Source: Candidatus Micrarchaeota archaeon UBA95
Lineage (GTDB): Archaea; Micrarchaeota; Micrarchaeia; Norongarragalinales; Norongarragalinaceae
NCBI GenBank assembly: GCA_002499405.1
Contig: DALH01000056.1
Location: forward strand, 1 to 22,601
DNA: 22,601 nucleotides
Direction: 5' to 3'
Shown piece after piece: positions 6,947 to 13,770 of this stretch (position 1 is the first letter of the stretch; every line of letters begins with the position of its first letter). The notes below the pieces were generated by a model, which was not told the origin of the DNA, searched no databases, and worked only from the letters and a program-made list of their open reading frames with translations. Made by a program: the position numbers and the translations under genes.

Positions 6947-7684
6947 TCACGTCAAGCGGCCGCCTTGTTCCAGGCAGGCGCGCCAATAAATGCTTATTAT
7001 TTTTTCGCCGTAGCGCGAGCCCAACCCGTTGCCGGAATGGCGTTCGCCGTCGTGGTAGCCGGGGAGTCCGCAGCACGCGTTTCGGTCAAACCCGCCGCAC
7101 CCCTCGTAAGAGCCGCGGTCGTATTCTGTTTGGCAGGCCCGAACCATGCTCTGCGTCCAGTCCGCGCCCCCTCCTACCTCCTGCTTGTACAGCGAAACCG
7201 CGCGCGCCAGGGTTCCCTCGCCGCGGTTGTAGGCGAACAGGGTTGCCTCCGTAATCGTTTCAGTGTCCTGGTTTGGAAGCGCGCGTTTCACGGCGAGGCA
7301 GTTGCTGATTGATTTCTTCAAGCCGAGTTCAATGTTTTCCTCGTAGGCGCAACCCCCTTTTTTTTCGCAGTCCGGAATCTGGAATAGCCCTTGGATTCCC
7401 GCGGGGTTGCACGAACTCTCCTGGTAGAGTTTTGAGAAGAGCATGAGCAGGTTCGGGTCGTTGCACGCCGAAGCGTAGCCGAGTTGTTCCGCCGCTTTTT
7501 TCACGTCCGAGTAAACGCTTTGACAGGCGGAAAGGGATGGTGGCAGCCCTTGCCGGGCGCCCACGCACGAACCCTGAATCAACGCGGATCCGCCTCCGCC
7601 CACGTAAATCCTGAGCGATTCGTATTCCGTGACTCCCGCGAAAACCAGCGTGGAAAACATTAAGGCAAACAGGAGCGTCCTCAC
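6947..7684 (-). CDS. Secreted lytic transglycosylase-like (SLT/lysozyme-fold) protein
   Basis: This 245-residue protein begins with a signal peptide (MRTLLFALMFSTLVFAG). The SLT features are in order: Q88-E89-S90-S91-C92-N93-P94 with E89 as the probable catalytic acid, GIQGLFQIP (96-104) corresponding to the family GLMQ motif, and AYNRGEG (151-157) corresponding to YNxG. Twelve cysteines after the signal sequence suggest a disulfide-rich extracellular protein. The family cleaves the MurNAc-GlcNAc bond in bacterial murein, which archaea lack, so the target here is unknown. The GTG start overlaps the stop of the HerA-like gene (GTGA), and endA follows by 7 nt. Homology call is fairly strong; activity and substrate are inferred. 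Confidence 0.78.
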   Translation of the reverse strand: MRTLLFALMFSTLVFAGVTEYESLRIYVGGGGSALIQGSCVGARQGLPPSLSACQSVYSDVKKAAEQLGYASACNDPNLLMLFSKLYQESSCNPAGIQGLFQIPDCEKKGGCAYEENIELGLKKSISNCLAVKRALPNQDTETITEATLFAYNRGEGTLARAVSLYKQEVGGGADWTQSMVRACQTEYDRGSYEGCGGFDRNACCGLPGYHDGERHSGNGLGSRYGEKIISIYWRACLEQGGRLT

Positions 7685-9009
7685 TTTGCCGGTGCCTCCG
7701 AAAAGGGTTTGCGTAAAACGAATCGCGTTTTCTGGTTTTCTTCTTCGAACACGGCTTCGGGGTACTTCAAGACGTGGAGTTGCGGGATTTGGAGGGGGGC
7801 ACCCGGGGATTCCGCGTTCACGGCAATTGCCGCACCCTTAGCCGGCAACCCATTCAACAAGGAATAAATGGAGACTGGCAATTCGGAAAGGTCTTCCTCT
7901 ATCACGGCGAGCACGGCGTTCCTCACCTCGGACTCGAACGGGGACAGCACGGAGTCCAATGCCAGCAAGCGCACTTCCTTTGGAAGGGGCGACAAGTCGT
8001 AGTAAAAAATCTTGCTTGAACCAGTGGAAAGCGCGAAGTTGGGTGGAGGAGAACGGTTGAACACGTTGGGCGCGGTCTTCTGCAACACTTCAAGGCAGCG
8101 GCTCACCTTCTGCCCGGCATAAGAGTCCAACGGAACCTTGTGCAACAATTCGGCTATTGTTGACGGAAGCGAGCGCAGCCCCTTGAGCACCGCGGCCGCT
8201 TCAACCCCGAGCCCCATGCATTCCGCGAAGAAAACAGGGTCAATTCGCGACAAGTCAATGAAAAAATCCTTTCCGGGCACGCGGCTCTCGAACGGGGAAT
8301 CCACCCACAACGCCCCCGACTCCTCCAGCCACTCTTTTGGAGGCGAAAAGTTCTTGAGTGCCTCCAACCGCTTCGTGGAATCAAATATTATGCAGGGCAC
8401 GCCCGAAACCAGCGCGTTCTCGCACGTAACCGTCAATGCCTTCAAGCGCTCCTCCTTCAACCCTCCGACCACGATCAGGGAAAGCGAATCCGAATAAACG
8501 TTTTCATCCCCCGCCTTGCCAAGGGATGGGTGCGCGTGCGGCTTCAACTCCACCTTCGCCGAAGGCGAGAACGAAAACAATGAGAACGGGTCGCCAAGGA
8601 GAGCCTCCCTGGCGCCGGGGTCGGCCCCGTCATCCAGGACTTCACCCTTGGTACCCTCGAGTTGCATCGCCTTCAACTCGTTGTACTGACTCTTGATTGC
8701 CGCGAAGAGTTCGCGCTGGTTGAATGAGACGTAAGCCGGCTTTGCTTCAAGCAAGGCGTAGGCGAGTTGCTGGTTGCCGGTCTTCTTCAATACCACGGTT
8801 TCCGCGTTGGCGGGGAGGTACTTCGAGTCGTGCAACAGGAAGACGCGCTTCATCAAAACCAGCACTCCCGTCACGGTCTTGTCCTTGTTCTCCTCGAACA
8901 AGGAGAGCAAAAGCATTCCTTCGGCGTTCTCGTAAAGCGTGACAGGGTGCGAAGCCCACTTGCCCGAGGCGAGTTGCTCCCACGGCCCGCAGGGAAGGTT
9001 CAAATCCAT
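7681..9009 (-). CDS. Degenerate HerA/VirB4-like protein lacking Walker A
   Basis: The function of this 442-residue protein is not established. After an N-terminal domain of about 165 residues, the order of segments recalls the HerA/VirB4 ATPase core. A strand leads into SLIVVGGLKEERLKAL where the P-loop should be. Then come GVPCIIFDSTKR (strand with the usual VID), KDFFIDLSRIDPVFFAECMGLG, KIFYYDLSPLPKEVRLLALD, and NAVLAVIEEDL at the Walker B place. The P-loop Gly-Lys-Thr/Ser is missing, so ATP hydrolysis is unlikely. No signal peptide or membrane segment is visible. It heads an operon with the secreted SLT protein and endA, and shares a divergent promoter region with the gene at 9073. The fold assignment is by eye and moderate. 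Confidence 0.5.
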   Translation of the reverse strand: MDLNLPCGPWEQLASGKWASHPVTLYENAEGMLLLSLFEENKDKTVTGVLVLMKRVFLLHDSKYLPANAETVVLKKTGNQQLAYALLEAKPAYVSFNQRELFAAIKSQYNELKAMQLEGTKGEVLDDGADPGAREALLGDPFSLFSFSPSAKVELKPHAHPSLGKAGDENVYSDSLSLIVVGGLKEERLKALTVTCENALVSGVPCIIFDSTKRLEALKNFSPPKEWLEESGALWVDSPFESRVPGKDFFIDLSRIDPVFFAECMGLGVEAAAVLKGLRSLPSTIAELLHKVPLDSYAGQKVSRCLEVLQKTAPNVFNRSPPPNFALSTGSSKIFYYDLSPLPKEVRLLALDSVLSPFESEVRNAVLAVIEEDLSELPVSIYSLLNGLPAKGAAIAVNAESPGAPLQIPQLHVLKYPEAVFEEENQKTRFVLRKPFSEAPAK

Positions 9010-9040
9010 ACCCTTATAGGAAGTAAACTCCCCCTAAAAA

Positions 9041-9051
9041 AGATTTTTAAC
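9041..9051. promoter_or_regulatory. Shared divergent TATA element
   Basis: AGATTTTTAAC lies in the 63-nt gap between the divergent genes at 9009 and 9073. Its centre is 26 nt from the ATG at 9073, giving a leaderless start. It is 38 nt from the ATG at 9009, giving a leader of about 12 nt if read the other way as TTAAAAATC. Confidence 0.5.
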
Positions 9052-9072
9052 CGATGAATGAGTTACTGATTC

Positions 9073-9456
9073 ATGCCAAACGTGAAAGAAATAGTCACAA
9101 AAATGCTTGAGCGCGGCATGTCTGCCGACGAAGTCAAGTCCAACCTCAAACAACTCGGCTTCGCCAACGCCGACCAAATACTCGCCGAAGTCCAGGGCGG
9201 CGGGAAAAACAAAGGCAGCGCGCCAATTGGTTTCTCAGTGACCAGCATTGACGAATCAGGCGAGGAAAAGGAGTTGAACATGCTGGCGAGCCAGGGCGCC
9301 GGAGAAGCGCCCGCCGAGGTGACCACGGGCTCCTACGACTCCGTGAAAATCGCTAAACAACTGGACGACGCCATTGGCCTCATGAAAAGCATTGAAAAGC
9401 TCAACAAGCAGATTTTGAAGGCAAACCAGGACATCCTCAACAAGCTCGGAAAATAG
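9073..9456 (+). CDS. Small soluble protein of unknown function with C-terminal coiled coil
   Basis: This 127-residue protein is not recognised. Residues 1-40 look like a compact helical domain (EIVTKMLERGMSADEVKSNL, then QLGFANADQILAEV). A Gly/Ser/Glu-rich linker follows, and the last 45 residues form a strongly heptad-like amphipathic helix (IAKQLDDAIGLMKSIEKLNK and onward). No membrane segment or signal peptide is present. The ATG falls exactly where transcription from the TTTTTAA box should begin. It is divergent from the HerA-like gene and in tandem with the small membrane protein at 9510. An adaptor or scaffold role is possible but not shown. Confidence 0.8.
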   Translation: MPNVKEIVTKMLERGMSADEVKSNLKQLGFANADQILAEVQGGGKNKGSAPIGFSVTSIDESGEEKELNMLASQGAGEAPAEVTTGSYDSVKIAKQLDDAIGLMKSIEKLNKQILKANQDILNKLGK

Positions 9457-9470
9457 CCCCCCAACAAACC

Positions 9471-9478
9471 TTTAAATA
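9471..9478 (+). promoter_or_regulatory. TATA box of the small membrane protein gene at 9510
   Basis: TTTAAATA is a strong archaeal TATA match. A start about 26 nt downstream gives a 5' end near 9501, with a short leader to GTG 9510 or a leader of about 30 nt to ATG 9531. Confidence 0.6.
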
Positions 9479-9509
9479 GTTGTAACTTTACAGTAGTAAC
9501 ACGTATCTG

Positions 9510-9815
9510 GTGGTTTGTTTGGGTCAAGACATGGTCGCAATTCTCATGGGCGTCCTGGTCCTGTTATTCGTCTTGGACGCCTCTTATGGCGTGAGCACCG
9601 CTTCGGTGATAAACGGGGCAGCAAACGCCTTGAATCCCGTCCATTTCCTGAACGCCACAATCAGCTCGGCAGGACACGGGTTCTGGGGCGTTCTGGCAGC
9701 CGTGGCGGCAATTGCCTTGGTTGCCTATGCGGGCGGGTTCGCGGTTTCCTCAATAGGACTTGAAAACACGTTGATGGCCGGCGCATTCCTCTTGTTCTTG
9801 TTGCTAGTGGTCTAA
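9510..9815 (+). CDS. Small three-segment membrane protein, unknown
   Basis: This is a 101-residue protein from GTG 9510, or 94 residues from ATG 9531. I cannot decide between the two: the first needs almost no leader, the second puts the hydrophobic segment at the very N-terminus. An N-terminal signal-like helix (VAILMGVLVLLFVLDAS) is followed by a 35-residue loop. Then come two closely spaced helices (FWGVLAAVAAIALVAYAGGF and TLMAGAFLLFLLLVV). A signal-like segment plus helical hairpin is the layout of VirB2/TrbC pilins, but the sequence gives no further support. The stop overlaps the 3' end of the convergent operon by 4 nt. Confidence 0.75.
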   Translation: MVCLGQDMVAILMGVLVLLFVLDASYGVSTASVINGAANALNPVHFLNATISSAGHGFWGVLAAVAAIALVAYAGGFAVSSIGLENTLMAGAFLLFLLLVV

Positions 9816-10129
9816 CGTTTCCGGTGAACCAATTCAATTACCTGGGGCTCGTCCTTTTTTTCATCCTTTTTTCCGCCTCCGAGAAACAAGGAGCCCAAGG
9901 CCTTCCCGAACCAGTTGATTATCTTCCCGAAGGCAGAACCCATTCCCTCCAAGCCCGCGTTGGAGCCGCCTTTCTTGGTTGAAGCAGACGGCCCCGAACC
10001 ACTTGAAAAGGCGGAGGACACAACCACCAGAATAATTGCGATGAGGCAAAGGAACGCGATGAAACCCATGGCCGCCGAAGTGAAGTAAAAGAATCCCAGC
10101 AAGAGCAGCAACAAAGCGGTCACGTTCAC
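9812..10129 (-). CDS. Small membrane protein with basic tail (operon gene 7)
   Basis: This 105-residue protein is not recognised. Two hydrophobic helices fill residues 1-42 (MNVTALLLLLLGFFYF, then a second segment ending AIILVVVSSAF). A Ser/Gly-rich linker follows, then a short amphipathic stretch (FGKIINWFGKALGSLF) and a charged tail (KKDEKKDEPQVIELVHRKR). The GTG start overlaps the stop of the preceding gene by 4 nt (GTGA). The tail is probably cytoplasmic by the positive-inside rule. It is the last gene of the seven-gene membrane operon. Confidence 0.75.
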   Translation of the reverse strand: MNVTALLLLLLGFFYFTSAAMGFIAFLCLIAIILVVVSSAFSSGSGPSASTKKGGSNAGLEGMGSAFGKIINWFGKALGSLFLGGGKKDEKKDEPQVIELVHRKR

Positions 10130-10407
10130 CCGAACCCGCCCCCGTACGCGGGCTTGTCATCGCCTCCGCGAACAATCAGCAAGACGACCACGACGAGCGC
10201 ACCCACGACAACGTAAATCGTGTTCTCCCCGAAGTTCATTGAGCCGGCGGCTAGCGCCAGCACGAGGCCCACCACCGCGGCAAGCAGCAACAACTTTGTT
10301 TTGGAGGACGCCAGCAACAACAAGAAGAGCACGGCAGTAAGCCAGTAAATCTGCGCTTTAGCCGCCAAAAGCATTAACACGATTATGAAGAGGAACGTGA
10401 AATCCAT
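10126..10407 (-). CDS. Small membrane protein with Gly-rich tail (operon gene 6)
   Basis: This 93-residue, almost entirely hydrophobic protein has three to four predicted helices. The last is IYVVVGALVVVVLLIV, followed by a short polar end, RGGDDKPAYGGGFG. It is not recognised. The ATG is 1 nt after the preceding stop, and its own stop overlaps the next GTG. Its reality rests on tight packing in the operon, an ATG at the expected place and a consistent membrane topology, not on homology. Confidence 0.72.
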   Translation of the reverse strand: MDFTFLFIIVLMLLAAKAQIYWLTAVLFLLLLASSKTKLLLLAAVVGLVLALAAGSMNFGENTIYVVVGALVVVVLLIVRGGDDKPAYGGGFG

Positions 10408-10408
10408 T

Positions 10409-10654
10409 TTATTTGCCCCACTCCCACGGCTTTACCTCGCCGAACGCGCCCCACAAGAAGAGCACTGCGAAAAGCGTGTACCTAAACCATTCGTAGGGGA
10501 TGACCACTATGAAGACCACTATCACGGTTACTATCAGCGCGAGGAACGGCGAGTTGATGAAGCCGCTCGACAACTTGTTGTACAACCCGAAGAACACGAG
10601 TATCAAGACGATTAGGCTGAACGCCTCCCAGAAGCCGAGCAGCAACGGAAACAT
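10409..10654 (-). CDS. Small three-helix membrane protein (operon gene 5)
   Basis: This 81-residue protein is not recognised. It has three hydrophobic segments: FWEAFSLIVLILVFFGLY, FLALIVTVIVVFIVVIPYEW, and a third made of FRYTLFAVLFLWGAF. It ends in GEVKPWEWGK, with several Trp residues likely at the membrane interface. It starts 4 nt after the preceding gene and ends 1 nt before the next, so it is surely co-transcribed. Confidence 0.72.
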   Translation of the reverse strand: MFPLLLGFWEAFSLIVLILVFFGLYNKLSSGFINSPFLALIVTVIVVFIVVIPYEWFRYTLFAVLFLWGAFGEVKPWEWGK

Positions 10655-10658
10655 GGAA

Positions 10659-11072
10659 TTATTTTCGCTTTTTCTTCTTTAAAGGCCTGCGTTTGGCCTT
10701 GTTTCCGGCTGGCTTGACGCCCAGGAATTCCCCGACGCCTCCTTCAACGTCGCGGAACAGGCGCCGCCAGTTGACCAGCAACTCGCCTTCGTACAGCAAG
10801 CCGAGCGCGAGCACCCCGAAAAGGAATCCCGTCATGAACCACGAGAACAGCTTGTCGGACAACAAGAACGCGCCTTGCGAACCCGCTTCAACGAAGAAAA
10901 AGTATTTCCCGTTCAACAAGTCGTACACGTAGGCGGAAACGGAGAGCGCCAGCAAAATCACTATCACGCGCCACTTCCAGCTGAAGTACTGCACGCGCTT
11001 GCGCCCCAGGTAAGTGTAATAATCCAGCAAACCACCCAACTTTTTTCCAGCCACTGCAATCCCCCCACTCAA
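10659..11072 (-). CDS. Two-helix membrane protein with Lys/Arg-rich tail (operon gene 4)
   Basis: This 137-residue protein is not recognised. A basic N-terminal part (GKKLGGLLDYYTYLGRKRV) precedes two helices: WRVIVILLALSVSAYVYDLL, then FSWFMTGFLFGVLALGLLY after an extracytoplasmic loop. The C-terminal 45 residues are cytoplasmic by charge and end in KAKRRPLKKKKRK, which could contact nucleic acid or lipid head groups. The probable TTG start overlaps the preceding stop as TTGA. Translation from TTG is an inference from the packing; a later start would lose the basic N-terminus. Confidence 0.72.
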   Translation of the reverse strand: MSGGIAVAGKKLGGLLDYYTYLGRKRVQYFSWKWRVIVILLALSVSAYVYDLLNGKYFFFVEAGSQGAFLLSDKLFSWFMTGFLFGVLALGLLYEGELLVNWRRLFRDVEGGVGEFLGVKPAGNKAKRRPLKKKKRK

Positions 11073-11395
11073 TCTATGTTGTATTTTTGCCTCACCGTCA
11101 AATCCGTGCGCTCAAAACGGCTCGGAAAAAACGTGTTGAACAGCTGCGAGACCACGGGCATCAGCCACAGGACTCCAGAAGTCAGGATGACCCACCCGAT
11201 GACGCCAAAAGAACCGAAAAAAGGGTGCTCAAGCACCAGATAGTAAACCAGTATGCCTCCCACTGCCAGCGTGAGCAGAGGGGAAAACGCGAGGTGGTCG
11301 CGCGTCCACGAGTAATACCACCACGCAATGAAAATCAGCCAAAGCCACCACGCATAGGTTATGAGGTTCCACAACTCGCCTAGGAAGAAAATCAA
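11069..11395 (-). CDS. Trp-rich three-helix membrane protein (operon gene 3)
   Basis: This 108-residue protein is not recognised. It has a strikingly Trp/Tyr-rich first helix (LITYAWWLWLIFIAWWYYSW), then LLTLAVGGILVYYLVL and a third helix containing GVIGWVILTSGVLWLMPVVS. The C-terminus is short and polar (FERTDLTVRQKYNID). It probably starts at TTG 11395, which overlaps the preceding stop as TTGA, and ends by a TTGA overlap with the next gene. Both couplings support the reading frame. Confidence 0.72.
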   Translation of the reverse strand: MIFFLGELWNLITYAWWLWLIFIAWWYYSWTRDHLAFSPLLTLAVGGILVYYLVLEHPFFGSFGVIGWVILTSGVLWLMPVVSQLFNTFFPSRFERTDLTVRQKYNID

Positions 11396-11832
11396 CCCAA
11401 ACGCCTCCTCTGGCTCGCCTCGGCAAAAAATTCCTCGCTCGCGGGACCAGCAATGGCCTTCTGAAACGGTTTTGAAGCGCGCTCGTATTCAGCCGACGAA
11501 ATCTCGCCTTCTCTAAGGGCCTGCTGCAATTCCCCGAGGCGTTGCTGCGCCTTGACCTGCTCTTCCTTTACGAACCGGTCGCCGCCGTGCTGATAGCCGA
11601 GGAACGGCATCAAGCCGAACTGGATGAACATCTGCAGGTGCGAGCCGAGCACCACGAACAACAAGAAGAACGCGGCGAGCAGGGTTACCGACAACCCGTG
11701 CAGGAATATCACGTAAGCCGAGGCAACCGTGGCCAGACCCATCAACAGCTGCGCGTCCCGGAAAGTCATGTAAATCCAGAACATCAGGTAAGAGAAAACA
11801 ATTACCTGTAACACGAAGTACAACTCGTTCAT
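11392..11832 (-). CDS. Membrane protein with SHOCT-like C-terminal motif (operon gene 2)
   Basis: I start this gene at ATG 11832, giving 146 residues; the open frame further upstream overlaps the previous gene and is unlikely. Three hydrophobic helices (ELYFVLQVIVFSYLMFWIYM, then two more to residue 75 or so) are followed by a cytoplasmic tail. The tail contains QRLGELQQALREGEISSAEY, which matches the short SHOCT pattern (leucines, then x-G-x-I-S/T-x-x-E-Y/F). SHOCT segments are found at the ends of many prokaryotic proteins and are thought to mediate oligomerisation. The rest is not recognised. It lies 26 nt after gene 1. Confidence 0.72.
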   Translation of the reverse strand: MNELYFVLQVIVFSYLMFWIYMTFRDAQLLMGLATVASAYVIFLHGLSVTLLAAFFLLFVVLGSHLQMFIQFGLMPFLGYQHGGDRFVKEEQVKAQQRLGELQQALREGEISSAEYERASKPFQKAIAGPASEEFFAEASQRRRLG

Positions 11833-11858
11833 CGTGGACAGGATTCCCGCCGCGAAAA

Positions 11859-12308
11859 TCAGAAGAACCCCCTCGCTACGAGCAGGACCCCCAGCAAGAT
11901 CAGGCTCGCCATGAAGTACTTGAACGCCCGCCTCCAATTCGCGTAAAACGAGCCGCGGCCCGCAAAATCCTCCAACGCACTCTCGCCCACGAGAATCGCG
12001 GAACGGCACGCCAACGCCTGCGGCACGAAGAACAACAAGTCAAAAGCCGGCAGTGCGTGAAGCGAAAACAGCGACCCGTACTTGAGGCCTTCAACGGCCA
12101 GCGCCAGGGGCGCCGCAAAACCGAAGAACAACAGCGACGTGATGAACACGAAGAAATACGAGTTGGTTATGGATGCGAACTCGCCGACCTTGAAGTGGTA
12201 GGGCGCCTCAAAACAATACTCCGAACCCGGGTTGGAAACGTTGTACAAGTAAACCGAGAAAAAGCAGGCAACGAACAACGCGCCCGAAAGCACTACGAGT
12301 TTATCCAT
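11859..12308 (-). CDS. SpoIIM/DUF95-like membrane protein (operon gene 1)
   Basis: This 149-residue, four-helix membrane protein is first of seven tightly spaced membrane-protein genes. The order is ITNSYFFVFITSLLFFGF, then ALAVEGLKYGSLFSLHALPA, then FVPQALACRSAILVGESAL. It loosely recalls SpoIIM/DUF95 proteins, which have an N-rich helix, a GxxxG helix, and a conserved loop with ELPA and an Ala/Gly helix. I hold this weakly. The ATG lies 27 nt from a TATTTAAG box (12331-12338), so the operon mRNA is probably leaderless. Confidence 0.7.
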   Translation of the reverse strand: MDKLVVLSGALFVACFFSVYLYNVSNPGSEYCFEAPYHFKVGEFASITNSYFFVFITSLLFFGFAAPLALAVEGLKYGSLFSLHALPAFDLLFFVPQALACRSAILVGESALEDFAGRGSFYANWRRAFKYFMASLILLGVLLVARGFF

Positions 12309-12311
12309 CGC

Positions 12312-12338
12312 AAATTTAACTCCGAAACCACTTAAATA
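12312..12338. promoter_or_regulatory. Interleaved divergent TATA boxes in a 38-nt intergenic gap
   Basis: AAATTTAA (12312-12319) serves the rightward DHH gene, 31 nt before its ATG. TATTTAAG on the minus strand (12331-12338) serves the leftward membrane operon, 27 nt before its ATG. Each box lies within the region the opposite polymerase must open, so the two promoters should interfere. Confidence 0.5.
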
Positions 12339-12346
12339 GTTATATC

Positions 12347-13426
12347 ATGATTCACGACTACGAGCCCCTCATCAAGGACGAATGCTCGCTCGCCATGAAG
12401 GAGCCCACGAAAAAAGCCGCGCAAATAATCGCCGACGCGATTCACGCAAACAAAAAAATACTCGTGCGCTACCACGACGACTGCGACGGCGTGTGCAGCG
12501 CCCTCCTCCTGGAATCCGCAATTAAACGCTACTCGGAGGACGCACACCCCGTGATGAAGCAAGGCGACTCCGCCGTGTACGCCGAAGAAGACGCGAAATA
12601 CGATTTCCAACGCCTGGAAGGGGAGGAACGCCCCCTGATTGTTTTATTGGACCACGGCGCCAACTCCGAGAGTTTAAAAGGCGTTGCCTTCGCCGCGTCA
12701 TTCGCCGGCGTCCTCATCATAGACCACCATCCCCCGCACGAGGAAACTATTAAAGCCGCCTCGCATTACCTGGGACCCTTCAAATACGGCGGCGGCTCCC
12801 AACACTGCGCCGCCCTCTTATGCCACGGCGTGGCGCAAGCACTCACCAACAGCGCCGAAGAAAACTACGCGTGGTACGCCTTGGACGCCGACCACAGCCC
12901 CCTCTCCAAGCAACACTTCAAGGAATCCGTGGTAATCGACTACCTCGCCGTCACCCTTGAACGCCCCAAGCCAAGCAAATACCTGGAAGTCCTGGAAAAC
13001 CCGACCGCAGTCCAGGCCTGCTACTTGCGCGCCGTGAACGCGGTGAAAGCCGCGCTGGAACGCGCGAAAAGCAGGATGCACTCAATCCACACCAAAAAAT
13101 TTTCTTTCTATTTACTGGACGTTGACTTCCTGGAAAAAGGGGGTTACCCATCAAAGGGAAAAATCGTGAACGCCTTCCAAGACGAGCACGAGGAAGAGGA
13201 CTGCGTGAGCATCGCCTACGGCGACACCACCGCCTTGTTCCGCGTGAGTTGCGGCGCCCACGAAAAGGGCTTCAAGGCAAACAAGTTTATTGATGAACTC
13301 AAGGCGCGCCTGCCCAACAAAATCTTTTCCGGAGGCGGACACGAACAAGCCGCCAGCATGCGCTTCAAAAAAGGCGCTTTAAACGAAGTCCTGGAAGAAA
13401 TAGGAAAACTCATTCAAACTCGGTAA
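12347..13426 (+). CDS. DHH-family phosphoesterase (RecJ/NrnA-like)
   Basis: This 359-residue metal-dependent phosphoesterase shows these motifs: H43-D44-D45-C46-D47-G48 (motif I, metal ligands), L101-D102-H103-G104 (motif II), and D126-H127-H128-P-P-H (the name-giving DHH). C-terminal GGGH at 329-332 is the DHHA1 substrate-binding signature. No extra nuclease or OB domain is present. In archaea such proteins include the GINS-associated nuclease (GAN) and nanoRNase/cyclic-dinucleotide phosphodiesterases; the exact substrate cannot be told from the sequence. Its 3' end overlaps the convergent DUF424 gene by 13 nt. Confidence 0.92.
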   Translation: MIHDYEPLIKDECSLAMKEPTKKAAQIIADAIHANKKILVRYHDDCDGVCSALLLESAIKRYSEDAHPVMKQGDSAVYAEEDAKYDFQRLEGEERPLIVLLDHGANSESLKGVAFAASFAGVLIIDHHPPHEETIKAASHYLGPFKYGGGSQHCAALLCHGVAQALTNSAEENYAWYALDADHSPLSKQHFKESVVIDYLAVTLERPKPSKYLEVLENPTAVQACYLRAVNAVKAALERAKSRMHSIHTKKFSFYLLDVDFLEKGGYPSKGKIVNAFQDEHEEEDCVSIAYGDTTALFRVSCGAHEKGFKANKFIDELKARLPNKIFSGGGHEQAASMRFKKGALNEVLEEIGKLIQTR

Positions 13427-13719
13427 ACCTGCACCATTGGAACGCCTTGCACGCGCCTCACGCACGACGCGTCCGCGAATTTCCCCAGCGCGGCAACCGC
13501 TTTTTCGCCTACCGCGTTCACGTTTGACTCCTCGTCCAACAACGCCTTGACTTCCGCCGCTGTCACGCGCTCGCCCTCGTAAAACGAGCGGTAAGCACTC
13601 AAGTCAACCACGACATCGCCTTCGCGCAAAACGCGGCCCAGCAACCCGGCATCGCAAATCGCAACCACCCGCGCAACACTCCCGTCCGGGCGCGGCCTCT
13701 CGTGAACCTTCGCAAACAC
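13414..13719 (-). CDS. DUF424 protein, archaeal conserved
   Basis: This 101-residue protein matches the archaeal DUF424 family: FAKVHERP at the start, VVAICDAGLLGRVLREGDVV, DLSAYRSFYEGE, then NAVGEKAV and GVPMVQVYRV at the end. The function in the family is unknown; an RNA- or translation-linked role has been suggested from gene neighbourhoods. The frame is open further upstream, but a GTG at 13719 gives the family's usual first residues (M-F-A-K-V-H). It sits 26-27 nt from a TTTAAATA box, so the transcript is leaderless. Confidence 0.88.
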   Translation of the reverse strand: MFAKVHERPRPDGSVARVVAICDAGLLGRVLREGDVVVDLSAYRSFYEGERVTAAEVKALLDEESNVNAVGEKAVAALGKFADASCVRRVQGVPMVQVYRV

Positions 13720-13741
13720 AACCAATAATAAAAAAAGCGGA

Positions 13742-13749
13742 TATTTAAA
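13742..13749. promoter_or_regulatory. Single bidirectional TATA box between two leaderless GTG starts
   Basis: The box reads TATTTAAA rightward and TTTAAATA leftward. Its centre is 26.5 nt from the DUF424 GTG (13719) and 25.5 nt from the PEP-swivel GTG (13771), so one element appears to set both start sites. No other A/T-rich stretch lies between the two genes. Confidence 0.65.
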
Positions 13750-13770
13750 ACAAGGCAACCGAATTGATTA

